From Fretibacter rubidus (GTDB taxonomy: Bacteria; Pseudomonadota; Alphaproteobacteria; Caulobacterales; Maricaulaceae), in assembly GCF_041429785.1 (NCBI RefSeq), contig NZ_CP163423.1:1860001-1924000 (forward strand): a stretch of 64,000 nucleotides of DNA. Reading direction: 5' to 3'. Below are positions 9,076-18,027 of this stretch, one piece after another (positions within the stretch are counted from its first letter, which is position 1; each line of letters begins with the position of its first letter). Position numbers and translations under genes: made by a program. The notes beneath the pieces were generated by a model, which was not told the DNA's origin, did no database searches, and saw only the letters and a list, made by a program, of their open reading frames with translations.

Positions 9076-10800
9076 ATGTCGCATTTACCGCAAAAATTAC
9101 TGGGTCTTATTACAGGGGCGAGCCTCCTTGCGCTGAGCGCCTGCTCAACGGAAACGAGCGCACCTGCCGACGCTGCGGCCATGAATGCGCTGAGCTGGTG
9201 TATATCGGGCGGTGATATTTATACCGCTGATGATAACAATCCACGCGCAGACGCCGTAGCCGTTAAGGACGGTGAAATTACCTATGTCGGGGCCAATACG
9301 GGTGATTGGTGCGCGACACATGGCGGTAGCAGCGCTCAGACTGTATCCCTTGACGGGGCGGCGATGTATCCAGGCTTTACCGACGCGCATGGTCACCTTC
9401 TCGGCATTGGTTTGCGCGAAATGACGCTGAATATGGAAGGCGTGAAAAGCGTCACGGAATTACAAGAGCGCCTAAAGACCGAAGTTGATGCGACGCCCAC
9501 GGGAGAGACCATATATGGCCGCGGTTGGATTGAAACCCATTGGCCAGAAAAGCGTTTTCCAAACCGCTATGACCTGGATGCCGTCGCCCCCGATAATCCC
9601 GTGATATTAGAACGCGCCGACGGTCATGCTGTTGTCGCTAATTCAGCCGCCCTAATCGCCGCTGGCGTTGGTCCCGATACAGACGCCCCTTTTGGCGGTG
9701 ACATCCTAAAAGGTGACGACGGGCAACCCACAGGCATGTTAATTGACAAAGCAGACCGCCTTGTCATGCGCTTAGTCGCAAGCCTGACCCCAGAACGTAA
9801 AGAGGCCGCCTATATTAAGGGTGCAGAGTTATACGCCAGTCGTGGTTGGGCCAATATCCATTCTATGTCGGTTGACCCCGAAGATGCCCCGCTTTTGGAG
9901 CGGCTTGCCTCTGAGGGCAAAATTGGGATCCGGGTCTATAACTCGATTGATGTGCTGGACGGCATGAAAATGGACGAGGTCGGGCGTTCCTCGCGCTTTG
10001 ATAGCGACTTGATTACCACCCGCGCGATAAAGCTTTACGGTGACGGAGCGCTCGGCTCTCGTGGGGCTGCCTTGCAGCTTCCCTATTCTGATGACCCGAC
10101 CAATGACGGCCTACTCTTAATTACGCGTCAACGGATTATGCCGTTGCTTGAAACTGCTCTTGTGAACGGCATTCAAGTCAACACACATGCCATTGGCGAC
10201 CGTGCTAACAGCCTTGTTCTGGGGTGGTATGAAGACGCCATGAAGGCCGTGCCAGAAAACAACCGCAAGGTCGCGCAGCCACGCTGGCGGATTGAACATA
10301 GCCAAATCCTAGACCGTAGCGACATTCCAAAGTTCAAAGCCCTTGGCGTCATCCCGTCTATGCAGCCCAGCCATGCGATTGGTGATTTGCATTTTGCGGT
10401 TGACCGCCTTGGCAAGGATCGTCTGGCGGGGGGCTATGCTTGGCGCTCACTGATTGATAGCGGCGTTATCATCGCGGGCGGGTCAGACGCCCCCGTCGAA
10501 GTCGGTGATCCGCGTATTGAGTTTTTCGCAGCCACACAACGCACAGATCTAGAGGGCTATTCCAATGACGCGTGGTACTTAAATGAACGCGTGACAGCGG
10601 AAGAAGCGCTAAAAATGTTTACGCTCTGGCCTGCCTATGCCGCCTTTGAAGAGGACTTAACAGGGTCCATCACAGTTGGAAAACGCGCGGATTTCACTGT
10701 ATTTGACCGCGATATCATGACGGCCTCTGGCCCCGATGTGCTGAGCGCAAATCCCGTTATGACTGTGGTCAACGGCAAAGTCGTCTTTAGCGCGCAATAG
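9076..10800 (+). CDS. Amidohydrolase family 3 lipoprotein (YtcJ-like)
   Basis: Metal-dependent hydrolase of the amidohydrolase superfamily, anchored as a lipoprotein (lipobox LSAC near residue 24 after a hydrophobic signal). The 574-residue protein shows the metal-binding strand YPGFTDAHGHLLG (HxH), the later NTHAIGDRA and IEHSQIL histidines, and the AGGSDAPVE aspartate. These match the YtcJ-like group, many of which cleave amides of unknown physiological substrate. Export means that it acts in the periplasm or at the outer membrane. ATG 9076 is preceded by GGGAG. The next gene begins 15 bases downstream and may be co-transcribed. The exact substrate cannot be inferred. Confidence 0.85.
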   Translation: MSHLPQKLLGLITGASLLALSACSTETSAPADAAAMNALSWCISGGDIYTADDNNPRADAVAVKDGEITYVGANTGDWCATHGGSSAQTVSLDGAAMYPGFTDAHGHLLGIGLREMTLNMEGVKSVTELQERLKTEVDATPTGETIYGRGWIETHWPEKRFPNRYDLDAVAPDNPVILERADGHAVVANSAALIAAGVGPDTDAPFGGDILKGDDGQPTGMLIDKADRLVMRLVASLTPERKEAAYIKGAELYASRGWANIHSMSVDPEDAPLLERLASEGKIGIRVYNSIDVLDGMKMDEVGRSSRFDSDLITTRAIKLYGDGALGSRGAALQLPYSDDPTNDGLLLITRQRIMPLLETALVNGIQVNTHAIGDRANSLVLGWYEDAMKAVPENNRKVAQPRWRIEHSQILDRSDIPKFKALGVIPSMQPSHAIGDLHFAVDRLGKDRLAGGYAWRSLIDSGVIIAGGSDAPVEVGDPRIEFFAATQRTDLEGYSNDAWYLNERVTAEEALKMFTLWPAYAAFEEDLTGSITVGKRADFTVFDRDIMTASGPDVLSANPVMTVVNGKVVFSAQ

Positions 10801-10815
10801 GGGCTGGGGCACGTT

Positions 10816-11469
10816 GTGGCTATCGTGAAACGCATTGTATTGCCCATGATTGCTGCCGTGGTTGCTACATATGTGCTTTTCGTTGGAATATTGGTTCTTT
10901 TATCACCTGATTTCAAAGTTCAAAACACTGAGACAATAACAACACTGGATTCTGCACTAGACGAAGACATTGACAGCGTCGCGTTAATCGATGTCATTGA
11001 GTTACAAAAAAATCATCTCGATGAACTTCTTAATCCCGTCATACCACCGCCACCCTTGAACACTAAAGGGTTGCCTGCAACGGCAAGATTGACGCCTAAC
11101 CCCGTCCCGCATGATATTCTTTTGCCCGCTAGCTTTGATTTTGGGCCCCCCGCCCGAACAAGTCTGAAACCTATTGGGTTCAACGCCGCCAATAGCGACA
11201 CGTCACTTGATATTGACCAAGATGAAACCCCCGGCTTTGTTCAATGCGACCTCGAACTCACCTTGGGCGAGTCTATAAGGCAAATTGAACAAGTTATTTG
11301 GAAAAACTGTATTGGCGCGGAAAGTAGCGATAGCGCAGAACTCGCGGCTTATAAATGGGTCGCAACCGCGCCGTCATCGTTTTTAAATCTAAACCCGCAG
11401 CCAGGTGATATTTTAGCTTTTTCATATAAAAAAGCACTCGATCCCAAGCCGGGTGTAAGTGCTAATTAA
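10816..11469 (+). CDS. Unrecognised membrane-anchored periplasmic protein
   Basis: A 217-residue protein starting with GTG (GGGGC upstream). Residues about 7-30 form one hydrophobic segment (VLPMIAAVVATYVLFVGILVLLS), so the rest is probably periplasmic. The middle is rich in Pro and charged residues (a PVIPPPP run and PVPHDILLP). The C-terminal part contains two Cys (FVQCDLELTLGES and WKNCIGAES), which could form a disulfide. I do not recognise the family. It lies 15 bases after the amidohydrolase on the same strand and converges with yajQ. It may serve the amidohydrolase or be independent. Confidence 0.6.
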   Translation: MAIVKRIVLPMIAAVVATYVLFVGILVLLSPDFKVQNTETITTLDSALDEDIDSVALIDVIELQKNHLDELLNPVIPPPPLNTKGLPATARLTPNPVPHDILLPASFDFGPPARTSLKPIGFNAANSDTSLDIDQDETPGFVQCDLELTLGESIRQIEQVIWKNCIGAESSDSAELAAYKWVATAPSSFLNLNPQPGDILAFSYKKALDPKPGVSAN

Positions 11470-11489
11470 ATCAGCAAGTGGGACAATAT

Positions 11490-11975
11490 TTAATCCCGGA
11501 AATTCTTAAACTGCACAGGCTGATCAAGACCAAGATCTTTGATGAACTGAATTGCGCCTTGTAGGTCATCACGTTTTTTACCCGTTACGCGTAACTCTTC
11601 GCCCTGAATGGCGACTTGAACTTTCATTTTTGCGCTTTTGATATCTTTGACGATTTTCTTGGCGAGCTCTTTTTCCAAACCTTGTTTGATAACAATCTTT
11701 TGGCGTACTGACATACCTGCGGCAGGCTCTACTGTTTGTTCGTCCAGCATCCCGGGTTCAATGCCGCGCTTATGTAATTGACCCCGGATAATTTCGTGCA
11801 TCTGCTTTAGTTTCAAATCATCATCCGCAAAGACAGTCAGCACACCGTCTTTGTGTTCCAAGCTTGATTTTGAATTTTTAAAATCATAACGCACAGAAAT
11901 TTCACGCGCGACATTCTGCACGGCATTATCAACTTCTGCCAAATCAACTTCCGATACCACATCAAATGACGGCAT
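11490..11975 (-). CDS. yajQ: YajQ family nucleotide-binding protein (UPF0234)
   Basis: A small cytoplasmic protein of 161 residues. Members of this family bind nucleotides, tRNA or cyclic di-GMP, and some act as c-di-GMP effectors. The sequence has the full family pattern: MPSFDVVSEVDLAEVDNAVQ at the start, SVRYDFKNSKSSLE, the RQKIVIKQGLEKELAKKIVKDIK segment and the closing DLGLDQPVQFKNFRD. Length is the usual one. AGGAG lies 6 bases before the ATG. It is followed at some distance by no co-directional partner and converges with the unknown gene on its left. Regulation is not evident. Confidence 0.93.
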   Translation of the reverse strand: MPSFDVVSEVDLAEVDNAVQNVAREISVRYDFKNSKSSLEHKDGVLTVFADDDLKLKQMHEIIRGQLHKRGIEPGMLDEQTVEPAAGMSVRQKIVIKQGLEKELAKKIVKDIKSAKMKVQVAIQGEELRVTGKKRDDLQGAIQFIKDLGLDQPVQFKNFRD

Positions 11976-12045
11976 AAGGCTCTCCTGTAAATACGCTCAT
12001 TAGCGTCACAGTTTATTATCGCTGGCGCAATAGTCGAGCCGTTTT

Positions 12046-14316
12046 TTATGGATTGCTGATTTTATACTCATCAAAAGCGAAGGATTTAAGCGCGCCAATG
12101 ATGGATGAATAATCATCCGACCAGACCTTAACACTTGGGCTAGGCTGGAAGGCTTTCCAATCGCTAATGCCCGCAGTGGCCGCTTCAATACGGTCCTTTG
12201 GCCCCATGATGACACCCGTGCTTGGCATTTGAAATTCTGCATAGAGCTTTCCGTCAAAATTACGACGGCTGATATAGCGGCTCTCAAACCCTGCATCGTC
12301 GGCAAGACGCACAACTACAGAGGCCACATCCATCACGCGGTTAGAGGTATGGAAAAAGATAACTCCATCGGGTTTCAGCCGAGAGATATAAAGGTCCATA
12401 GCCTCGCGCGTTAGAAGGTGTGTGGGGATGGTATCAGAGGAGAAAGCATCAATGACAATCATGTCTTGGGACATCGGCGCAAGCGCCTCTAGTGTCATGC
12501 GGGCGTCGCCAATACGCACGTCATTCTCATAAGAACAATCAGACATAAAGCTGAAATATTTCGGGTTTTTGGCCATGTCGACAATGGCGGGATCAATCTC
12601 GTAATAGGTCCAGCTATCGCCAGGTTTTTCGTAACACGCCATAGCCCCCGCGCCGAGCCCGACCATAGCAATCGTCAAGTCAGGTGTTTTGACCCGTGCC
12701 GCCTGTACCGCCATATCAAAGGTATTGCCAGGCGCGTAATAGGCGAGCGGAATTTTGCGCAATTCAGGGTCTCTGAACTGGTAATTATGAACCGTGTCGC
12801 CGTGGACGAAGCTATGAACGGTGCCAAATTCGCTGGGTACTTCTTTGACATGCATGACACCAAAGAACGACCGATCCGTGAGGATAGGCGCGTGGTAAAA
12901 GCGCGGCAAGATAGCGACAAGCGCAATTAATATTGCAAAGTCGATGAAGAACGTTTTGCCCTGCCCGCGCATACGGTTCAGCCCAAATAGCGCCAGCCCA
13001 CCCGACAGAACCGCATTAAGCCGCATATCCACATTAAAAGCATTCAAAACCGCAAATATGATAGCCGCTGGCACAGCAAACTTCGCAAGTGTCAGCGCTT
13101 TGGCTTTGATCACCTCTGAAGACTGCGGATTTTTGGATTTCACAGCGAATTGAGCCAAGATTAAGACCAGCAGATATTCATAAACATTCGGGAAAATTAC
13201 AGGGGCCAATAACGCATTAAATACGCCGCCAAGGACACCGCCAACGGACATCCAAATGTAGAACTCTGTCAAACGTGCGGCTTCTGGACGGGCTTCGGCG
13301 AGACGGCCATGACAGTAAAGCGCGATAATGAAATAACAAACCAGGCTAAGCGCAATAGAGAGCAGTACAAAGAGCTTCAACACAAAGCCGGCAATCAACG
13401 CCACAAGAATAACCCAAGGGAAAAGCTTTGATAATTTAGCGGGCGTGACAATCGGTGACTTGGCAAAGACAATTACAAACGTCAGCAAGAAAAGCGCCAG
13501 CGGTATAATCCAAAGGAACGGCGCAGAGGCAATATTATTGGCCATATGCGAGGTCACGCCGAGCATCAGGCTAGACGGAATAAAGGCAAGGAATATCCAG
13601 AAAAGGCGTTGCTTATTGCTAATGGCTTGGGCCGCAACTTTTGTCGCTGTTTGAACCGGGGCAACCTCTGCTTTACGGTTAAGCACTGCAAAAACACCTG
13701 CCATAACAATCACCGCCATAAGTATAGCGTAGCCTTGCGCCCAAACATCAGTCTGCGTGCGCAAGCGCATCATCGGTTCAAATACCACGGGATAAAGACA
13801 TAGCGATAGCAAGCTGCCCGCATTACTGGCGGCATATAAGAAATAAGGATCGTCAGCATCTTTATGGTCAGTACGGCTGAACCAACGCTGCAATAACGGG
13901 GCATTGGCTGAGATTGCAAAGAAGGGCAAACCAACGGAAACAGCGAATAATCCGATGAGCCAAAGGCTATGCGCGCCGCCCTCACCCGGCGTCCAGCCAG
14001 AGGCAATCGCGAGGGGTAAGAACAACAACCCCACCGCCAAAACGCCAACATGCGTGATAATTTGTAACCGCAGGTCTAAATATTTAGAAATCAGATGAGC
14101 ATAAATATACCCCAATAGCAGCGTGCCTTGGAAAAACACCATCGCCGTATTCCAAACACTGGAAGACCCGCCCAACAGCGGCAAGACAAGTTTAGCAAAT
14201 AACGGTTGGACGGAAAATAACAACGTCGCGCTTAGGAAAATTGACAGCGTGAAGACGCTAACCAAAGCTATTGAGCTGCGCTTATTGCCAGCCCTTGATG
14301 TTGCTAAATCCACCAT
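12046..14316 (-). CDS. Membrane-bound spermidine-synthase-like protein (fused transporter-like and methyltransferase-fold domains)
   Basis: A 756-residue protein in two parts. The N-terminal roughly 480 residues form about a dozen hydrophobic segments. The C-terminal part is a polyamine-synthase/SAM-type Rossmann fold with MVGLGAGAMACY (nucleotide loop), YYEIDPAIVDMA (acidic residue after the second strand), IGDARMTLE and DMIVIDAFSSDTIP. This matches the widespread fused spermidine synthase family, whose members are only partly characterised and need not make spermidine. ATG 14316 follows GGGAG; a TTG at 14328 is a weaker option. It stands alone between yajQ and the terminator of the acyl-CoA dehydrogenase operon. 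Confidence 0.82.
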   Translation of the reverse strand: MVDLATSRAGNKRSSIALVSVFTLSIFLSATLLFSVQPLFAKLVLPLLGGSSSVWNTAMVFFQGTLLLGYIYAHLISKYLDLRLQIITHVGVLAVGLLFLPLAIASGWTPGEGGAHSLWLIGLFAVSVGLPFFAISANAPLLQRWFSRTDHKDADDPYFLYAASNAGSLLSLCLYPVVFEPMMRLRTQTDVWAQGYAILMAVIVMAGVFAVLNRKAEVAPVQTATKVAAQAISNKQRLFWIFLAFIPSSLMLGVTSHMANNIASAPFLWIIPLALFLLTFVIVFAKSPIVTPAKLSKLFPWVILVALIAGFVLKLFVLLSIALSLVCYFIIALYCHGRLAEARPEAARLTEFYIWMSVGGVLGGVFNALLAPVIFPNVYEYLLVLILAQFAVKSKNPQSSEVIKAKALTLAKFAVPAAIIFAVLNAFNVDMRLNAVLSGGLALFGLNRMRGQGKTFFIDFAILIALVAILPRFYHAPILTDRSFFGVMHVKEVPSEFGTVHSFVHGDTVHNYQFRDPELRKIPLAYYAPGNTFDMAVQAARVKTPDLTIAMVGLGAGAMACYEKPGDSWTYYEIDPAIVDMAKNPKYFSFMSDCSYENDVRIGDARMTLEALAPMSQDMIVIDAFSSDTIPTHLLTREAMDLYISRLKPDGVIFFHTSNRVMDVASVVVRLADDAGFESRYISRRNFDGKLYAEFQMPSTGVIMGPKDRIEAATAGISDWKAFQPSPSVKVWSDDYSSIIGALKSFAFDEYKISNP

Positions 14317-14391
14317 ATCCACTCCCAATTTTGAACAGCCTTATCAAAACGGGCTAAATATTGGGTTAAACAGTCAGGCTTTGGCGCAAAG

Positions 14392-14415
14392 AAAAAGGCT
14401 GCCGAAGCAGCCTTT
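14392..14415 (-). terminator. Rho-independent terminator of the acyl-CoA dehydrogenase operon
   Basis: Perfect 9-bp arms AAAGGCTGC and GCAGCCTTT (14394-14402 and 14407-14415) enclose a 4-base loop. Read on the minus strand, the loop is CTTCGG-closed and the stem runs into TTTTTC. It lies 22 bases after the last stop of the six-gene minus-strand operon. Confidence 0.85.
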
Positions 14416-14436
14416 GGTGAGTTTTATAATTCAGCT

Positions 14437-15702
14437 CTATTTTACCGATTGGTTGGTGTAGCCGCGCAGTTCCTTGCGCGCTACTTGCATACGGTGAACC
14501 GCATCGGGGCCGTCCGCAAAACGCAGCGTACGCATGCCCGCATACATGGCGGCCAGAGGCGTATCTTGGGACACACCCACACCCCCGTGCATTTGCATGG
14601 CTTCGTCAATGACGTGCAGGGCCATATTGGGGGCAGCGACTTTAATCTGTGAAATCCACGGCTGCGCTGGGCGAAGGTCTCCGCCTTTGGCTATGCAGTC
14701 ATCCATCATCCAGGCCGCTTTCAGACACAACAGACGCGATTGCTCAATCTTAATGCGGCATTCGGCGATTATATCGTAATTCGCACCCAGCTTGGCCAGC
14801 GGACGACCAAAGGCTGTACGGCTGACAGACCGCTTACACATTAATTCCAGCGCGCGCTCGGCTTGGCCAACGCTGCGCATACAGTGATGAATACGGCCCG
14901 GCCCAAGACGCCCTTGGGACACTTCAAAACCACGACCTTCACCCAGCAGCAAGGCGCTGGCAGGCACGCGGACGTTTTCAAATCGGATATGCATATGACC
15001 ATGTGGCGCGTCGTCATTGCCAAACACTTCCATAGCACGCAGAACTGTCACGCCAGGCAGGTTCGCCGGAATAGCAAACATAGAGTGTTGGCTATGGCGC
15101 GGTACGTCACCGTCACGCGGCGCTGTACGCGCCATTAGGATGTAAACGGCGCAGCGCGGATCGCCCGCACCCGATGACCAATATTTCTCGCCGTTAAAGA
15201 CCCATTCGTCGCCGTCCTTGACCGCGCTAAATTCAAGGTTGGTGGCATCAGATGACGCCACATCAGGTTCTGTCATCAAAAAGGCAGAGCGAATTTTACC
15301 CTCAAGTAAATCACCAAGCCATTCGTCTTTGTGTTCTTGCGCGCCGTAACGCTCTAGAACTTCCATATTCCCTGTATCGGGGGCGGAGCAATTAAACACC
15401 TCGGCAGCGAGTGTGCACCAACCCATTTCTTCGGCCAGATAAGCATATTCCACGGTCGAAAGACCGTAGCCACGCTCACTATCCGTTAGCCAGAAGTTCC
15501 ATAGGCCACGCTCGCGCGCTTTAGCTTTCAACCCTTCACGGATTTCATTTTGACGATCTGTAAAAGCAAAGCGTCCGTCGGGATGTTTGCCGACCTCGTG
15601 GTGATATTCCACATCCAGCGGCATAATCTCTTCGCGCACCATTTGACGCACAGCGTCGCGCAAAGGGCGAACGCGATCTGATATTCCTAAGTCCATGCTC
15701 AT
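14437..15702 (-). CDS. ACAD10/11-like acyl-CoA dehydrogenase
   Basis: A flavoprotein of 421 residues, the last gene of the operon. It resembles the dehydrogenase half of ACAD11: AFLMTEPDVASSDATN in the FAD/substrate region, GPGRIHHCMRSVGQAERALELM, and the C-terminal MQMHGGVGVSQDTPLAAMYA. Related proteins act with a partner kinase on 4-hydroxyacyl-CoA, where phosphorylation is followed by elimination or isomerisation to an enoyl-CoA, and a separate kinase of the right type is encoded in this operon. AGAGGA lies 7 bases before ATG 15702. Only one base separates it from the upstream dehydrogenase, which indicates tight co-expression. Confidence 0.88.
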   Translation of the reverse strand: MSMDLGISDRVRPLRDAVRQMVREEIMPLDVEYHHEVGKHPDGRFAFTDRQNEIREGLKAKARERGLWNFWLTDSERGYGLSTVEYAYLAEEMGWCTLAAEVFNCSAPDTGNMEVLERYGAQEHKDEWLGDLLEGKIRSAFLMTEPDVASSDATNLEFSAVKDGDEWVFNGEKYWSSGAGDPRCAVYILMARTAPRDGDVPRHSQHSMFAIPANLPGVTVLRAMEVFGNDDAPHGHMHIRFENVRVPASALLLGEGRGFEVSQGRLGPGRIHHCMRSVGQAERALELMCKRSVSRTAFGRPLAKLGANYDIIAECRIKIEQSRLLCLKAAWMMDDCIAKGGDLRPAQPWISQIKVAAPNMALHVIDEAMQMHGGVGVSQDTPLAAMYAGMRTLRFADGPDAVHRMQVARKELRGYTNQSVK

Positions 15703-15703
15703 C

Positions 15704-16825
15704 TTAAAATCCTCTGGCTTGTGCTATTTGTTCCATATGATAGGCCGCGTCGCCAAATAGCTCTTGCAAGACGCGAATACGTTTCATGTAAAGTCCAATG
15801 TCATATTCATCAGTCATGCCCACACCGCCGTGCATTTGCACGCCTTCTTGAGACGCAAGTTTTGCGACAGAGCCGATTTTGGCTTTCGCCATAGCCACCG
15901 CCATTGCCGCATCAGGGGCGTCCCCGTCAAGCGCTGTTAAAGCTGCCAACATAGCGGAGCGCGCGAGCTCTATTTCAGAGTAAAGATGGGACGCGCGATG
16001 TTGCAGCGCTTGGAAACGACCAACTTCAACACCAAATTGTTTGCGCTCTCTGATATAGCCGACAGTATCGTGAAAGGCTTGATGACTTGCCCCGACTAGC
16101 TCCGCGCCGACAATGGCACGGCCAGCGTTCAGCGCCGCATTGAGTGCGTCCATGCCGCCGTCAACTTCTCCAATGACGGCATCAGAATTGACCTCGACAT
16201 TATCAAATTCAAGACGGGCCGCGTTACGGCTGTCAATCATATCCGTACGGTTGGTCGTTAGGCCCTTTGTTTTGGCGTCCACCAGAAAGAGCGTCACGCC
16301 CTCGCCCGTATTGGCCGCAACAATGATATGATCTGCGATATGACCATCAACGACCATGGCTTTTGACCCCGATAATTTAAAGCCGTTGCCCGAGCGTTCT
16401 GCGCGCATGTCTATATTCTTGGGGTTATGCTTACGCCCTTCATCCACAGCCAGTGTCATGAGGGTTTCGCCTGAGGCAATTTTAGGCAGCCACTCTGATT
16501 TCTGTGCCGCAGACCCCGCCTTGGACAAGGCTGTTGCGGCCAAAACGGCTGTTGATAGAAACGGTGACGCCGTCAAATTGCGGCCCATTTGTTCCGCGAT
16601 TAAACCCGCCGCCATATGACCCATAGCAACGCCGCCGTGCTCTTCGTCAATCAACACACCCGCAAAGCCCATCTCGGACATCTCGGCCCAAAGCGCGCGG
16701 TCTATACCGTCCGTATCTTTCGTGTCACGCAATGTGCGTAGCGCTTTAACAGGCGCTTTGTCGGCCATAAAGCCTTCGGCCGTATCACGGAGCATTTGCT
16801 CGTCTTCATTTAAAACCAATGCCAT
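15704..16825 (-). CDS. Acyl-CoA dehydrogenase family protein
   Basis: A 373-residue FAD-dependent acyl-CoA dehydrogenase-fold protein. Visible elements are the N-terminal helical domain (LNEDEQMLRDTAEGFM), a middle beta domain in which the usual substrate-loop motifs are weak, and the C-terminal helical domain with RKQFGVEVGRFQALQHR and GVQMHGGVGMTDEYDIGLYMKR. It looks like the shorter, divergent subunit often paired with a full-length dehydrogenase, as in heteromeric FadE-type and steroid-degradation enzymes. The adjacent gene 3 bases upstream is such a partner. Whether the two form one alpha2-beta2 enzyme is inference from pairing. Confidence 0.85.
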   Translation of the reverse strand: MALVLNEDEQMLRDTAEGFMADKAPVKALRTLRDTKDTDGIDRALWAEMSEMGFAGVLIDEEHGGVAMGHMAAGLIAEQMGRNLTASPFLSTAVLAATALSKAGSAAQKSEWLPKIASGETLMTLAVDEGRKHNPKNIDMRAERSGNGFKLSGSKAMVVDGHIADHIIVAANTGEGVTLFLVDAKTKGLTTNRTDMIDSRNAARLEFDNVEVNSDAVIGEVDGGMDALNAALNAGRAIVGAELVGASHQAFHDTVGYIRERKQFGVEVGRFQALQHRASHLYSEIELARSAMLAALTALDGDAPDAAMAVAMAKAKIGSVAKLASQEGVQMHGGVGMTDEYDIGLYMKRIRVLQELFGDAAYHMEQIAQARGF

Positions 16826-16828
16826 GGT

Positions 16829-17995
16829 CTAGGCCCCCGGAAGCTGTAGGATGTGCTTAGATATGATGTTCAGCTGCACTTCGGATGTGCCGCCTTCAAT
16901 CGAGTTGCCTTTGGTGCGCAACCAACTGCGCGCCAAGCCGCTCTCGCCGTCCCATTCAAGACCGTCATGACCGGCGGCGTCCATCATAAGCTCATAACGG
17001 CGTTTGTTCAGCTCTGTGCCGTAATATTTCAGCATAGAACTATCAGCACCAAGGCTCGCGCCCGCTTTGGCTTCGCCGAGTTTGCGGGCAAGCGTTTGAT
17101 TAAAGGCCCATTCGTCAATTTCCGCTTCGATAATTTTACCGCGCAGCACAGGGTCCGCCAGACGACCATTATCAAGACCAATCATGCCTGCTGCAACCTC
17201 GTGCATCGGACGTGCTACCTCTTGGCCTTGTCCGCCAATCATTTCACGCTCATGCGTCAGTAGATATTTTGCAATCGTCCAGCCTTTGTTCAACTCACCA
17301 ACAAGGTTTTCCTTGGGGACTTTAACGTCTTCAAAGAAGGTTTCGCAAAACGGTGACTTGCCAGAAATTAGCTTAATCGGACGCGCTTCAACACCCGGCG
17401 TTTCCATGTCAAAGAGAACAAAGCTGATGCCTTCGTGTTTTTTGGCCGTAAAGTCTGTGCGCACCAGACAGAAAATCCAATCGGCTTTGTCGGCATAAGA
17501 CGTCCAGACCTTTTGACCATTGACGAGGAAGTGATCGCCTTTGTCTTCGGCTTTGGTCGCCAATGCCGCCAGATCAGACCCAGCCGCTGGCTCAGAATAA
17601 CCCTGACACCACCGAATTTCACCGCGCGCAATCGGCGGGAGATATTCTTTTTTCTGTTCTTCGGATCCGAAATGCAAAAGCGCTGGCCCAAGCATCCAAA
17701 TGCCAAAAGACGATAGCGGGCTACGCGCGTCTATGCGTTTCATCTCGCGCGCAAGAACTTTGGCCTCCGCTTTAGACAGGCCGCCCCCGCCGTATTCTTT
17801 CGGCCACGTAGGGACAGTCCAGCCCTTTGCGCCCATACGCTCCATCCAGAGCTTTTGCGCAGGGCTGCTAAATTCGGCGTTACGGCCACCCCAGCAAATA
17901 TCGGCTTCACTTTGAATGGGTGTGCGCATCTCGGCGGGACAGTTTTCTTCCAGCCACGCGCGGACGTCCATTTTAAAAGTCTCAAGATCACTCAT
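16829..17995 (-). CDS. Acyl-CoA dehydrogenase family protein
   Basis: A 388-residue acyl-CoA dehydrogenase with the complete fold: N-terminal helices, the middle domain motif WCQGYSEPAAGSDLA that contacts FAD and acyl-CoA, KVWTSYADKADW, and a C-terminal domain ending RTKGNSIEGGTSEVQLNIIS. The last motif is typical of the FadE-like set acting on branched or cyclic acyl-CoA. AGGAG lies shortly before ATG 17995. It is followed after 3 bases by the shorter dehydrogenase, with which it may form a heteromer. It lies 32 bases after the kinase gene in the operon. Confidence 0.87.
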   Translation of the reverse strand: MSDLETFKMDVRAWLEENCPAEMRTPIQSEADICWGGRNAEFSSPAQKLWMERMGAKGWTVPTWPKEYGGGGLSKAEAKVLAREMKRIDARSPLSSFGIWMLGPALLHFGSEEQKKEYLPPIARGEIRWCQGYSEPAAGSDLAALATKAEDKGDHFLVNGQKVWTSYADKADWIFCLVRTDFTAKKHEGISFVLFDMETPGVEARPIKLISGKSPFCETFFEDVKVPKENLVGELNKGWTIAKYLLTHEREMIGGQGQEVARPMHEVAAGMIGLDNGRLADPVLRGKIIEAEIDEWAFNQTLARKLGEAKAGASLGADSSMLKYYGTELNKRRYELMMDAAGHDGLEWDGESGLARSWLRTKGNSIEGGTSEVQLNIISKHILQLPGA

Positions 17996-18027
17996 CTTTG
18001 GCTCCTGTGTGCATTAATTTATGGGGA